A stretch of DNA of 64,000 bases from Flavobacterium orientale (GCF_014638005.1 NZ_BMFG01000002.1:124624-188623), one strand, 5' to 3'; numbered from the stretch's first letter, positions 1-8,814 are shown. Numbers and translations: made by a program. Notes: generated by a model not told the origin, from the sequence alone.

Positions 1-1
1 A

Positions 2-496
2 CCTTGGTTGGTTTTAGCACTTTTGGGTGGATTTATAGCGGTAAAAGTCACCGGACAGTTTGAAGGGGCGATGGAAAATTACAGAGTATTGTTTTTTTTC
101 ACACCACTTATTGCTGCCATGGCAGGTAATGTTGGTGTTCAATCTTCGGCCATTATTGTACAAGGTTTAGCCAACAATACATTAGGAGGGACTCTTTGGC
201 AAAGGTTGTTTAAAGAGATGAAGTTAAGTCTTTTCAATGGATTGCTATTGTCGATAATTCTTTTATTTGGCAGTCATTTTTTATTAGGTCATGATTACAT
301 CATTGGAATTACGGTTTCTATTGCACTTATTTCAGTGATTGTTATTGCGTCATTGATTGGGACTTTTGTTCCCATTACATTAAATAAATACGGCATCGAC
401 CCGGCACTTGCAACCGGACCGTTTATCACCACGAGTAATGACATTTTTGGGATTTTAATCTATTTTTCTATCGCAAAAGCCATCTTAGGATTCTAA
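2..496 (+). CDS. mgtE: Magnesium transporter MgtE, C-terminal membrane part (5' end cut by window)
   Basis: The open frame runs in from the left edge, so only about 165 residues are visible. They form the transmembrane domain of an MgtE-type Mg2+ channel: hydrophobic helices, the pore-region motif GNVGVQSS followed by a conserved GLA, and a C-terminal DPALATGPFITTSNDIFG segment, which is the typical last-helix signature of the family. The cytoplasmic N and CBS domains would lie upstream of the window. A TTG at 8 is only an internal codon. The family moves Mg2+ (or Co2+) across the inner membrane and is gated by intracellular Mg2+. proC follows on the same strand after 70 bp. Confidence 0.88.
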   Translation, partial: PWLVLALLGGFIAVKVTGQFEGAMENYRVLFFFTPLIAAMAGNVGVQSSAIIVQGLANNTLGGTLWQRLFKEMKLSLFNGLLLSIILLFGSHFLLGHDYIIGITVSIALISVIVIASLIGTFVPITLNKYGIDPALATGPFITTSNDIFGILIYFSIAKAILGF

Positions 497-566
497 AATT
501 TGTATTTTTAGTGAGCCAAAACCTGCTATTAGTTACTAACAGGGGCATAACCGTAAACCCTACGCC

Positions 567-1343
567 ATGAACATTCACATTATCGGAGGAGGTAACTTAG
601 GTGTTGCCATCGCCTTAGGATTAGCCAATTATACAACCGGAAATCAACTTACGATTACCCGAAGAAACACGGCTCAAATTGCCCATTTAGCAGCAAATGG
701 AATTACTGTCTCCGGCAATAACATTGAAAATATTGCGAATGCCGACATGGTACTGCTTACTATTAAGCCCTATCAAGTGGATACGGTTTTAAACGAGATT
801 TTACCGCATATTTCCAACAAAATAATAGCTTCAGCTGTGAGTGGCGTATCGTTGGAAACCTTACATCAAAAAACAAAAGGAGCACATCCGATAGTTCGGA
901 TTATGCCTAATATAGCTGCACAATTTGCCGAAAGTGCGACTTGTATTTCCTTTTCAGAACAAAACAAAGTAGCCGGAGCACAAGTAGTAGCCCTTTTCAA
1001 TCAACTGGGAACGGCTGTAGTAATTGAAGAAAAACTCATGGATGCTGCTACTGTTTTGGGAGCTTGCGGCACTGCTTATGCATTGCGTTACATTCGTGCT
1101 TCGATGCAAGCCGGTATTGAAATTGGGTTTGATGCACCAACCGCTTTGGCCATTGCCTCGCAAACCGTAAAGGGTGCTGCAAAAATGGCGTTGGACGAAA
1201 AAATTCATCCGGAACAATTAATAGACCGAGTAACCACGCCACAAGGTTGTACCATTGTAGGATTGAACGAAATGGAACATCAAGGCTTTAGTTCTGCGTT
1301 GATTCGTGGGATTAAAACGTCGTTGCAGAAAATAAAAGAATAG
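567..1343 (+). CDS. proC: Pyrroline-5-carboxylate reductase
   Basis: 258 residues, normal for the family. It catalyses the last step of proline synthesis, NAD(P)H-dependent reduction of pyrroline-5-carboxylate to proline, in the cytoplasm. The N-terminus has the Rossmann loop IIGGGNLGVA at residues 4-13. The C-terminal dimerisation domain carries the P5C reductase signature VTTPQGCTIVGLNEME near residues 222-237. The ATG at 567 puts the Rossmann strand right at the N-terminus, as expected. The dehydrogenase gene downstream begins 21 bp after the stop, so the two are probably co-transcribed. Confidence 0.93.
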   Translation: MNIHIIGGGNLGVAIALGLANYTTGNQLTITRRNTAQIAHLAANGITVSGNNIENIANADMVLLTIKPYQVDTVLNEILPHISNKIIASAVSGVSLETLHQKTKGAHPIVRIMPNIAAQFAESATCISFSEQNKVAGAQVVALFNQLGTAVVIEEKLMDAATVLGACGTAYALRYIRASMQAGIEIGFDAPTALAIASQTVKGAAKMALDEKIHPEQLIDRVTTPQGCTIVGLNEMEHQGFSSALIRGIKTSLQKIKE

Positions 1344-1364
1344 TAGTTTATAAAAAAAGTAGTT

Positions 1365-2717
1365 TTGAATTCAAAAAAAATAAAGATACTTCATCTCGAT
1401 TCCAATCACCCGCTTTTATGGGAACAATTGGAGGCATTGGGTTTTGAAAACCACCAGGATTTTACGTCTTCAAAAGAAGCCATTGAAGCTAGAATTAGGG
1501 ATTATCAAGGTATAGTGATTCGCAGTAGGTTTAAAATTGACAAAACATTTTTAGACAAAGCGACAAATTTGGAATTTATAGCTAGAGTAGGAGCCGGTCT
1601 GGAAAGCATCGATTGTGATTATGCTCTATCCAAAAACATTCATCTCCTTGCTGCACCGGAAGGCAATCGCAATGCGGTTGGCGAACATGCGTTAGGTATG
1701 TTACTTTCGCTGATGAACAAATTAAACCAAGCCAATCAATCCGTAAAAAGCGGCAACTGGCTTCGCGAAGGTCATCGCGGCTATGAACTGGAAGGAAAGA
1801 CTGTTGGCATCATCGGTTACGGCAACATGGGCAAATCATTTGCCAAAAAACTGCGTGGTTTTGATGTGAACGTTTTGTGTTATGATATTTTACCTTTTGT
1901 TGGTGATCAAAATGCCAAACAAGTCTCGTTAGAGGAATTGCAATTAAAAGCGGATGTGCTTTCACTTCATACGCCTTGGACATCGGAAACGGATAAAATG
2001 GTTAATGAAGCATTTATCAATGCGTTTGCAAAACCGTTTTGGTTTCTCAATACCGCTCGCGGAAGGTCGGTGGTGACAGCTGATTTGGTAAGAGCACTAC
2101 ATTCCGGCAAAATTTTAGGAGCCGGATTAGATGTGTTGGAATATGAAAAACTTTCGTTCGAAAAATTATTTGAAGGCGAAAAACCGGAGGCATTTACTGC
2201 TTTATTAGCAGCAGAAAACGTTTTGCTTTCGCCTCATATAGCAGGATGGACGTTTGAAAGTCATGAGAAATTAGCTCAAGTTATTGTAGACAAAATCAAA
2301 GCCATCTTTTTTCCAACAGAAGAAACAGCTGAACTAAAACGAGTAACCGGAATTGGCGGAATCTTTTTTAAATCAAAAGATTCCAAAAAATTAGTAGAAT
2401 GGTACGGTAAACATTTAGGTTTAAAAACTGATCAATACGGTTCTACTTTTTGGTGGAAAGACAACGAGGGCAACGATTGTTCCACCCAATGGTCGCCATT
2501 TGCTGCCGATACCACCTATTTTTCACCTTCAGAAAAACCATTCATGCAAAACTTTAGAGTAGCCGATTTAGAAGGGCTTTTAGTAAAATTAAAGGAAGAA
2601 GGTGTAACAATTGTGGGTGACATAGCGACATATGATTACGGTAAATTTGCTTGGATTCTTGATCCCGAAGGAAATAAAATTGAACTTTGGGAATCTAATG
2701 ATAAAGCCTTTTTATAA
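1365..2717 (+). CDS. D-2-hydroxyacid dehydrogenase (SerA-like) fused to a C-terminal VOC/glyoxalase domain
   Basis: 450 residues with two modules in one frame. Residues 1-320 are a D-isomer-specific 2-hydroxyacid dehydrogenase related to 3-phosphoglycerate dehydrogenase: NAD-binding GIIGYGNMG near 147-155, substrate-binding NTARGRS near 230, and catalytic His in LSPHIAGW near 291. Residues 326-450 are a vicinal-oxygen-chelate domain (RVTGIGGIFFKSKD at its start, LDPEGNKIELWE at its end), a fold normally encoded as a separate small protein. The start is a TTG, since no ATG occurs in frame before residue 100. The substrate is unknown; serine biosynthesis is possible but not shown. The junction has no stop codon or obvious slip site. 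Confidence 0.82.
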   Translation: MNSKKIKILHLDSNHPLLWEQLEALGFENHQDFTSSKEAIEARIRDYQGIVIRSRFKIDKTFLDKATNLEFIARVGAGLESIDCDYALSKNIHLLAAPEGNRNAVGEHALGMLLSLMNKLNQANQSVKSGNWLREGHRGYELEGKTVGIIGYGNMGKSFAKKLRGFDVNVLCYDILPFVGDQNAKQVSLEELQLKADVLSLHTPWTSETDKMVNEAFINAFAKPFWFLNTARGRSVVTADLVRALHSGKILGAGLDVLEYEKLSFEKLFEGEKPEAFTALLAAENVLLSPHIAGWTFESHEKLAQVIVDKIKAIFFPTEETAELKRVTGIGGIFFKSKDSKKLVEWYGKHLGLKTDQYGSTFWWKDNEGNDCSTQWSPFAADTTYFSPSEKPFMQNFRVADLEGLLVKLKEEGVTIVGDIATYDYGKFAWILDPEGNKIELWESNDKAFL

Positions 2718-2767
2718 TTTTTTTCTATTTTTATAGCAACTAACTAACCAATTTATATAAAAAAATC

Positions 2768-3082
2768 ATGGAAACATCAAAACCAAAAGAAGAGTGGAAC
2801 ACATCAAAACCAAAAGAGGAGTGGAACACACCAAGTTATCCAAAAACACAACCAGAAAATAAAAAAATTGTAGCAGGTGTTTTGGCTTTGCTATTGGGAG
2901 GTATTGGAATACATAAATTTGTTTTGGGATATACTCAAGAAGGGATTATTCAAATTATACTTTCGCTAGTTAGTTGTGGTATATTAGGAATAATTCCATT
3001 TATTGAAGGAATTATTTACTTAGTGAAGACAGATGAAGAGTTTTACCATACTTACCAAGTTAATAAAAGAGGTTGGTTTTAA
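2768..3082 (+). CDS. TM2 domain-containing membrane protein
   Basis: 104 residues. A polar, lysine-rich N-terminus with a duplicated nonapeptide (residues 3-20) is followed by a TM2 domain at about 36-100: two membrane helices joined by a short turn, with the typical motifs GIGIHKFVLGYTQEG and GIIYLVKTDEEF. TM2 proteins sit in the inner membrane and their molecular role is generally unknown. The gene converges on the DUF805 gene, with a bidirectional hairpin between them. Confidence 0.85.
   Translation: METSKPKEEWNTSKPKEEWNTPSYPKTQPENKKIVAGVLALLLGGIGIHKFVLGYTQEGIIQIILSLVSCGILGIIPFIEGIIYLVKTDEEFYHTYQVNKRGWF
2774..2827 (+). repeat. 27-bp in-frame tandem duplication
   Basis: Two adjacent 27-bp copies (2774-2800 and 2801-2827) differ at one base and encode TSKPKEEWN twice at the N-terminus of the TM2 protein. 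The length is a multiple of three, so the frame is kept. Confidence 0.9.
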
Positions 3083-3090
3083 AAAAAGAA

Positions 3091-3110
3091 AGTCCCCATA
3101 TTTGGGGACT
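3091..3110. terminator. Bidirectional rho-independent-type terminator
   Basis: AGTCCCC and GGGGACT form a 7-bp stem around a six-base loop between the convergent TM2 and DUF805 genes. An A-run (3081-3090) lies on the left and a T-rich stretch on the right, so it can serve both strands. Confidence 0.8.
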
Positions 3111-3116
3111 TCTTAT

Positions 3117-3470
3117 TTATTCTTGACCAATTTCATTAAGTTCAATATAACTGTTTTTTGGATCCGACCCATATTCATTAGGGCCTTTATCTCCTTCAGT
3201 ACAAGCTAATATCAAATTGTATATAGGTATTAAAATATACCAACCGCTTTTACCTACATCGTGCATTCTTCTAACTCCAACAGCTATAGACGGAATAAGT
3301 ACAGCAAGGCTATAAATGGTGTTGATAAACATTGTTTCAAAATAGACGTCAATAAATAATAAAGAGTAAGAGATAATAACATTGAATAAAACAAACATCC
3401 AATATTCTTTTCTTCGTGCTCTACCGTTGAATTCGGCATACTTCTGTAGAACTTCTAAATAATACTTCAT
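3117..3470 (-). CDS. DUF805 family inner-membrane protein
   Basis: 117 residues, the normal size of this YhaH-like family. The N-terminal RARRKEYWMFVLF motif near residues 17-29, three predicted membrane helices and the loop GVRRMHDVGKSGWY near 64-77 are all classic DUF805 features. The C-terminus after the last helix (EGDKGPNEYGSDPK) also matches the family. The function is unknown. It lies 34 bp upstream-to-downstream of olsF on the same strand and may be read through from it. Confidence 0.87.
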   Translation of the reverse strand: MKYYLEVLQKYAEFNGRARRKEYWMFVLFNVIISYSLLFIDVYFETMFINTIYSLAVLIPSIAVGVRRMHDVGKSGWYILIPIYNLILACTEGDKGPNEYGSDPKNSYIELNEIGQE

Positions 3471-3504
3471 ATAATATAGTTAATTTAATGGTTACTTACT
3501 AAAA

Positions 3505-5298
3505 TTATCCTTTCTCCTTCTTCTCTAATTCCGCTTGGAATTCTTCCATAACAGGTTTGACGGTGCTTTCCGGAATATCAGCAATTCGGATATACATTAA
3601 GCCATCCACTGCATTATTAAAAAGAGGGTCCACATTAAAGGCGACTACACGTGCGTTTTGTTTGATGTATTTTTTAATCAATACCGGCAGACGTAAGTTA
3701 CCCGGTTCCACTTCATCAATAATTTTGTCAAATTTATTTAAGTCGGCCTCTGTTTCGTTAAATACAAAATCCTTGTCAGCATCTTTCAGTTTCACTTTGT
3801 ATTCTTTTTTAGGATGAATGTATTGTGCGATATACGGGTCGTAATAATGCGACTTCATAAATTCAATCATTAACGATTTTGAGAAGTCCGAAAATTGGTT
3901 GCTGATACTAACACCGCCTATCAAGTATTTATGTTCCGGATAACGAAGTGTAGTATGCACAATGCCTTTCCACAACAAAAATAAAGGCATTGGTTTTTGT
4001 TGGTATTCATTGACGATAAAAGCACGACCCATTTCAATGGATTTTGACATGAAGTCATATAATTCCGGTTCAAATCGGAACAATTCATGAAGGTAAAATC
4101 CATCTATTCCATATTTTTCATAAATCCGAGAACCCAACCCCATGCGGTAAGCACCGGCAATAACTTTAGCTTCATCGTCCCACAAAAACATGTGGTGGTA
4201 GTATTTGTCATATTGGTCTAAATCCAATGATTCATTGGTGCCTTCCCCAACGGCTCTAAAAGTAATTTCGCGTAAGCGTCCGATTTCATGTAAGATATTC
4301 GGAATTTTATCTGCGGTAATTAAATAGACATGATAGTTTTTACTTTGTAATAAACGATAATCGCCTTGTTTAATCATGCTTATTTCCTCCAGAATCTTGT
4401 CGTGATTGACAGGTTTTGCAATTTCTTTCGGACTTTTAGGCATTTTTAAACTTGGTGCTGTCAATAATTTATTTCCTTTTTCAAAGGCATTGGCCAACAT
4501 ATACGTTTTACGTCTTAAAAATTCGGAATACGATTCAATCGTTTCGTATTCATTTTGTTCCGCAACCGAAATGGGTTTCCCAATTCTAACTTTGATGACT
4601 CTGTTTTTCTGTGTTAGTAATTCCGAAGGCAGTTTTGCTGTTCGAAATGTGTCGTTAATTTTAGAAAGAAAATAAAACAAACGGCTGTTTTTGGCGTGAA
4701 AATAAATAGGAACAACAGGTACTTGGGCTTTTCGAATTACCTTAATAGCCCCTTCTTCCCAAGGTCTGTCCACCACCAGTTTGCCGTCTCTATAGGTTGA
4801 AACTTCCCCTGCAGGAAACATACCCAAAGGTTTGCCATCACTTAAATGACGTAGTGTTTCTTTGATTCCCAATACGCTTGATTTGGCATCCTTATGATTT
4901 TCAAATGGATTTACCGGCATAATGTATGGTTTCATCGGTTCGATGCGGTGCAATAAAAAGTTGGCAATGATTTTGAAATTGGGTTCTCTTTCCAACATTA
5001 ATTTCAACAACAAAATCCCATCAATTCCGCCAAGGGGATGATTGGAGACCGTAATATAAGGTCCTTCTTTCGGAATTCGTTTCAGGTCTTCTTCAGGGAT
5101 TTCGAATTTAATTTCAAATTCGTCTAATATACCGTTCAAGAAAGGAACATCAGAGAGATGTTTGTTGCGGTTGTAGATGTTGTTTAAGGTTGAAATTTTA
5201 AGTACTTTCATTAAAAGCCATCCTACAAACGTTCCTAACACGCCGTATTTGTCGGCATGAATTGCTTTTGCAACCTCCTTTGCGGTAACAAGCCCCAT
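3505..5298 (-). CDS. olsF: Bifunctional ornithine lipid synthase OlsF-like (PlsC-type acyltransferase plus GNAT-type N-acyltransferase)
   Basis: 597 residues from the ATG at 5298. A longer frame from a TTG at 5385 adds 29 residues I consider non-coding. The N-terminal half is a PlsC/OlsA-like acyltransferase: the catalytic block SNHPLGGIDG near residue 91, MFPAGEVS near 162, and PVVPIYF near 196. The C-terminal half resembles OlsB-type acyltransferases (LREITFRAVGEGTNESLDLD, then AGAYRMGLG). OlsF enzymes make the membrane aminolipid ornithine lipid: the C-terminal domain N-acylates ornithine and the N-terminal one O-acylates the product. The acyltransferase box is spaced His-x5-Asp rather than the usual His-x4-Asp. 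Divergent from xth. Confidence 0.75.
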   Translation of the reverse strand: MGLVTAKEVAKAIHADKYGVLGTFVGWLLMKVLKISTLNNIYNRNKHLSDVPFLNGILDEFEIKFEIPEEDLKRIPKEGPYITVSNHPLGGIDGILLLKLMLEREPNFKIIANFLLHRIEPMKPYIMPVNPFENHKDAKSSVLGIKETLRHLSDGKPLGMFPAGEVSTYRDGKLVVDRPWEEGAIKVIRKAQVPVVPIYFHAKNSRLFYFLSKINDTFRTAKLPSELLTQKNRVIKVRIGKPISVAEQNEYETIESYSEFLRRKTYMLANAFEKGNKLLTAPSLKMPKSPKEIAKPVNHDKILEEISMIKQGDYRLLQSKNYHVYLITADKIPNILHEIGRLREITFRAVGEGTNESLDLDQYDKYYHHMFLWDDEAKVIAGAYRMGLGSRIYEKYGIDGFYLHELFRFEPELYDFMSKSIEMGRAFIVNEYQQKPMPLFLLWKGIVHTTLRYPEHKYLIGGVSISNQFSDFSKSLMIEFMKSHYYDPYIAQYIHPKKEYKVKLKDADKDFVFNETEADLNKFDKIIDEVEPGNLRLPVLIKKYIKQNARVVAFNVDPLFNNAVDGLMYIRIADIPESTVKPVMEEFQAELEKKEKG

Positions 5299-5422
5299 AG
5301 TTGTTATCTGTTTGTTTAATTTTTGAGCGAACCACAAATATAGTAATTCTGCGTCTATTCGATTAAAAAAAGTAAACAAAAGCAAAAGTTGTTAAACATT
5401 TATTATAATTGATTTGTAGTTG

Positions 5423-5452
5423 TTGCATTCCTGCTGAGAATAGTTAATTTTG
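5423..5452 (+). promoter_or_regulatory. Flavobacterial housekeeping promoter of xth
   Basis: TTG at 5423-5425, a spacer of exactly 19 bp, then TAATTTTG at 5445-5452, an exact match to the Bacteroidota TTG-N19-TAnnTTTG consensus. The start codon is 21 bp further on. Confidence 0.75.
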
Positions 5453-5473
5453 AAAAACTTTTAACTTTTCTAC

Positions 5474-6235
5474 ATGAAGATTATATCTTATAATGTAAAT
5501 GGAATTCGAGCTGCAATAGCAAAGGGTTTTTTGGACTGGTTGCAGCATGCAAATCCTGATGTAATTTGTTTACAAGAAATTAAAGCTACTGAAGATCAAA
5601 TACCCACCGAGGCCATTACTAATGCAGGATATCCCTATCAATATTATTTTTCGGCCCAAAAGAAGGGATATAGCGGCGTTGCCATTTTGTCTAAAATAAA
5701 ACCCAATTTAGTGGTTTTTGGCACAGGGATTGAGCACATGGATTTTGAAGGCAGGAATTTGCGAGCTGATTTTGATACCTTTTCTGTCATGAGTTTGTAT
5801 TTACCTTCAGGAACGAATAGTGACCGATTGGGGCATAAGTTTACCTATATGGATGATTTTCAAATGTATGTTAACACCTTGAAACAAGCGATTCCCAATT
5901 TGATTATTTGTGGGGATTACAACATTTGTCACGAGGCAATAGATATTCATGACCCGATTAGAAATGCCACCGTTTCCGGATTTTTACCCGAAGAACGCCG
6001 ATGGTTGGATGGATTTATGAAGAGTGGTTTTATTGACAGTTTCCGACTTTTTAATAAGGAACCCCATCATTACAGTTGGTGGAGTTATCGAGCCAATGCA
6101 CGAAACAATAATAAAGGATGGCGGATTGATTACCATTTGGTAAGTGAACCCCTTCGTGACCGAATAAAAAGAGCTTATATTTTGCCGGAGGCCAAGCATT
6201 CTGATCATTGTCCGATTGGAATTGAGATAGAGTAG
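5474..6235 (+). CDS. xth: Exodeoxyribonuclease III
   Basis: 253 residues, full length for the ExoIII/APE1 family. It repairs abasic sites and trims 3' blocked ends in a Mg2+-dependent reaction. Visible active-site blocks in order are SYNVNGIRAA at residues 5-14, the metal-binding Glu in CLQEIKA near 35-41, YSGVAILSK near 65, GDYNICHEAIDIHDP near 147-161, and the C-terminal HSDHCPIGIEIE with the catalytic His. A consensus promoter lies just upstream. Transcribed divergently from olsF. Confidence 0.95.
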   Translation: MKIISYNVNGIRAAIAKGFLDWLQHANPDVICLQEIKATEDQIPTEAITNAGYPYQYYFSAQKKGYSGVAILSKIKPNLVVFGTGIEHMDFEGRNLRADFDTFSVMSLYLPSGTNSDRLGHKFTYMDDFQMYVNTLKQAIPNLIICGDYNICHEAIDIHDPIRNATVSGFLPEERRWLDGFMKSGFIDSFRLFNKEPHHYSWWSYRANARNNNKGWRIDYHLVSEPLRDRIKRAYILPEAKHSDHCPIGIEIE

Positions 6236-6357
6236 AGATGGGAATGGCAATAGCAATGACAATAAGAATGTCAATAACACAATTTATTTGTTGTGCAGAG
6301 CAACAGAAAAAACTTTAATATAGCAGTGGATTACTTAACCTCTAAATAGTTTAAAAA

Positions 6358-7323
6358 ATGATTAAAAAAATCTCAGTAGTACTGATAATAGCGGCACTTT
6401 CAACCTCGTGTGTTTCAAAGAAAGTTTACAATGATTTAGAAAGTAAATATGCGGCTTTGAAAAAGGAACAACGCCAATTGGAGGATCAAAATGAAGAATT
6501 GACTGCGGCTAAAAACAAGTTGGATACCGATTTGAAAGCGAATCAAGAGGAATTGGCTCGTATAAAAGCAGAACGCGATAAGTTGCAAAATGATTATACA
6601 GCGGCATCAAACAATTTGAAAGCTTTGCAGACTTCCTATGCGGCTTTAGAAAAAAATTCAGATGAAGCATTACAAGCTAACATGAAAAAGAACAGAGAAT
6701 TGTTGGCTCAGTTGGATGCCAAAGAAAAGGCGTTAGCAGCAGAACAAGACCGATTGAACAAATTGCAAGCAGATTTACAAGATCGTTCGCAACGTATTAA
6801 TGAGTTAGAGAGCATGATTGCTTCCAAAGAAGAAAGCATGAAACGCTTGAAAGAAACGTTATCAAAAGCCTTGAACAGCTTTGAAGGAAAAGGGTTGACC
6901 GTATATCAAAAGAACGGAAAAGTATACGTGTCTATGGAGAACAAATTATTATTCCAAACCGGAAGTTGGGCTGTTGGTTCAGAAGGACGAAGAGCTGTTG
7001 TTGAGGTTGGAAAAGTTTTAGCTCAAAACTCGGACATTTCAGTATTGATTGAAGGACATACGGATAACGATAAAATTTTAGGAACACTTGGCGGTGGAAT
7101 TGAAAACAACTGGGATTTGTCCACTAAAAGAGCTACGGCTATTGTAACTATTTTAGCAGAGAACAAAGAAATCAATAAAGAAAACTTAACTGCAGCCGGA
7201 AGAGGAGAATTTGCCCCAATTGCATCGAATGAAAATGCAGAAGGAAAAGCTAAAAACCGTCGAATTGAAATTATTTTGACACCTAAATTGGATGAAATTT
7301 CTAAAATGTTGAATGATTTATAA
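6358..7323 (+). CDS. OmpA-family lipoprotein with periplasmic coiled coil
   Basis: 321 residues. A lipoprotein signal with Cys17 after LSTS is followed by a long charged heptad-rich coiled coil (about 22-160) and a C-terminal OmpA domain (about 185-310) with the peptidoglycan-binding signature IEGHTDN and NRRIEI. Such proteins tether the outer membrane to the cell wall by binding diaminopimelate. The layout resembles flavobacterial OmpA proteins and Pal-like anchors; there is no N-terminal beta-barrel. The gene stands alone, with a repeat-rich spacer downstream. Confidence 0.87.
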   Translation: MIKKISVVLIIAALSTSCVSKKVYNDLESKYAALKKEQRQLEDQNEELTAAKNKLDTDLKANQEELARIKAERDKLQNDYTAASNNLKALQTSYAALEKNSDEALQANMKKNRELLAQLDAKEKALAAEQDRLNKLQADLQDRSQRINELESMIASKEESMKRLKETLSKALNSFEGKGLTVYQKNGKVYVSMENKLLFQTGSWAVGSEGRRAVVEVGKVLAQNSDISVLIEGHTDNDKILGTLGGGIENNWDLSTKRATAIVTILAENKEINKENLTAAGRGEFAPIASNENAEGKAKNRRIEIILTPKLDEISKMLNDL

Positions 7324-7339
7324 AAATAGGTTCTGAGTC

Positions 7340-7390
7340 GCTAAGGTGCTAAGTTACTAAGGTTTTTCAATCTTTGCTTAGCACCTTAGC
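7340..7390. repeat. 14-bp perfect inverted repeat in a repetitive spacer
   Basis: GCTAAGGTGCTAAG at 7340-7353 is exactly complementary to 7377-7390. The right arm continues into a degenerate tandem run of AGCACCTT/AGTATCTT units up to about 7426. The structure may act as a terminator for the OmpA gene or be a dispersed intergenic repeat. Confidence 0.75.
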
Positions 7391-7430
7391 ACCTTAGTAT
7401 CTTGGCACCTTAGTATCTTAGCACCTCAAA

Positions 7431-8465
7431 ATGAATTACACCACCCTTTCCCACACCAACATAAAAATCAGTAAAATCTGTTTAGGAACGATGACTTTTG
7501 GCGAACAAAACTCCGAAAGTGAAGCTCATGAACAATTGGATTATGCTGTTTCCAGAGGCATTAATTTTATTGATACCGCCGAAATGTATCCCATTGCAGC
7601 TCGAGAAGCGACTTTGGGTAGCACCGAGCGTTATATAGGAACTTGGTTAAAGCACCGAGGCAAAAGAGATGATTTGGTCATTGCTACTAAAATAGCCGGA
7701 CCCAATCGCGGAATGGGATATATTCGTCAACCTCTGGATTTTTCCGCTAAAAGCATTCGTGAAGCGGTTGATTTGAGTTTGAAAAATCTACAAACCGATT
7801 ACATCGATTTGTATCAATTGCATTGGCCGGAACGGGTGATGAACATGTTTGGTCAGCGAGGTGTGTCAACTATTGACTCAAATTGGAAAGAAAATTTCTT
7901 TGACATTTTGACTGTTTTTGACGAATTAATCAAAGCAGGCAAAATCAAACATATTGGTGTATCTAATGAAGCACCTTGGGCTGTGATGAAGTTTATCAGT
8001 GAAAGCGAAAAACATCAATTGCCCAGAATTGCAAGCATTCAAAATCCTTATTCCTTATTAAACCGATTGTTTGAAGTGGGATTATCTGAAGTTTGTATGC
8101 GTGAACATGTTGGTTTGTTGGCCTATTCTCCTTTAGGATTTGGGGTGTTATCCGGCAAACATTTAGAAAAAACAGTTCCCAATTCCCGCATCGATCTGTT
8201 TCCACAATTCACAAGATATACCAACGCCAATGCAACAAAAGCGACCAAGCGTTATCAAGAATTGGCTCAAGACAACGGATTAACACTTACGCAAATGGCT
8301 TTGGCCTTTGTGCAACACCAATCTTTTGTAACGAGTACCATAGTTGGTGCCACAACATTAGAACAACTCAAAACCAATATTGATTCGCATCAAGTTGAAC
8401 TTTCTGAGAAGATAATTAAAGAAATTAACAGTATACAAGAGTCAATACCCAATCCTGCTCCGTAG
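7431..8465 (+). CDS. tas: Tas-type NADP-dependent aldo/keto reductase
   Basis: 344 residues, close to E. coli Tas in length and motif order. It is a cytoplasmic TIM-barrel oxidoreductase that reduces aldehydes or ketones with NAD(P)H; the physiological substrate is unknown. The catalytic Asp and Tyr lie in FIDTAEMYP near residues 45-53, the Lys in VIATKIAGP, and the His in QLHWPER. The cofactor end carries SIQNPYSLLNRLFE and TIVGATTLEQLKTNI. The gene ends in a strong hairpin and has no obvious operon partner. Confidence 0.88.
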   Translation: MNYTTLSHTNIKISKICLGTMTFGEQNSESEAHEQLDYAVSRGINFIDTAEMYPIAAREATLGSTERYIGTWLKHRGKRDDLVIATKIAGPNRGMGYIRQPLDFSAKSIREAVDLSLKNLQTDYIDLYQLHWPERVMNMFGQRGVSTIDSNWKENFFDILTVFDELIKAGKIKHIGVSNEAPWAVMKFISESEKHQLPRIASIQNPYSLLNRLFEVGLSEVCMREHVGLLAYSPLGFGVLSGKHLEKTVPNSRIDLFPQFTRYTNANATKATKRYQELAQDNGLTLTQMALAFVQHQSFVTSTIVGATTLEQLKTNIDSHQVELSEKIIKEINSIQESIPNPAP

Positions 8466-8480
8466 GATTTTCATAAACTA

Positions 8481-8508
8481 AAAAGGTGTTCCAAACGGAA
8501 CACCTTTT
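8481..8508. terminator. Strong bidirectional terminator
   Basis: AAAAGGTGTTCC and GGAACACCTTTT form a perfect stem around an AAAC loop between the convergent tas gene and the gene at 8530. The T-run follows on the plus strand and the A-run gives one on the minus strand. Confidence 0.9.
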
Positions 8509-8529
8509 TTTTAAAAAAGAATTTTTAGA

Positions 8530-8814
8530 TTATTTGTTCATGGCTTTTTTAATCACTCCTACAATGGCCAATAAAACACCGCCTCCAACACCGCCTCCTG
8601 CAATACTGCTAAGAATTCCTTCTAAGTCCATACTGCCTGATGTTGTTGCAAAGCCCATCATTCCCAATAATTGTCCACCGAGTGCACCCCCTAGTATTCC
8701 TACTATAGAATTTCCAACTTTTCCTAACGAAAGATTTTTAAATAGTGATCCTGCTAAGTTTCCTCCAACTGCACCACTGGCTAATTGAATCAGCAACGGG
8801 ATTAGATTTTCCAT
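8530..8814 (-). CDS. Small glycine-rich membrane protein of unknown function
   Basis: 94 residues, about one quarter glycine. Hydrophobic Gly/Ala segments at roughly 5-25, 32-55 and 65-88 look like tightly packed membrane helices (GNSIVGILGGALGGQLLG, IAGGGVGGGVLLAIVGVI), and the C-terminus is basic. I do not recognise the family; the glycine pattern recalls YmgE-like glycine-zipper proteins but the order of elements differs. It ends in the shared terminator at 8481-8508. Confidence 0.65.
   Translation of the reverse strand: MENLIPLLIQLASGAVGGNLAGSLFKNLSLGKVGNSIVGILGGALGGQLLGMMGFATTSGSMDLEGILSSIAGGGVGGGVLLAIVGVIKKAMNK

Noticed and set aside
5299..5385. N-terminal extension of olsF from a TTG
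   Set aside because: The extra 29 residues do not resemble acyltransferase N-termini, and an ATG at 5298 starts MGLVTAKEV cleanly.
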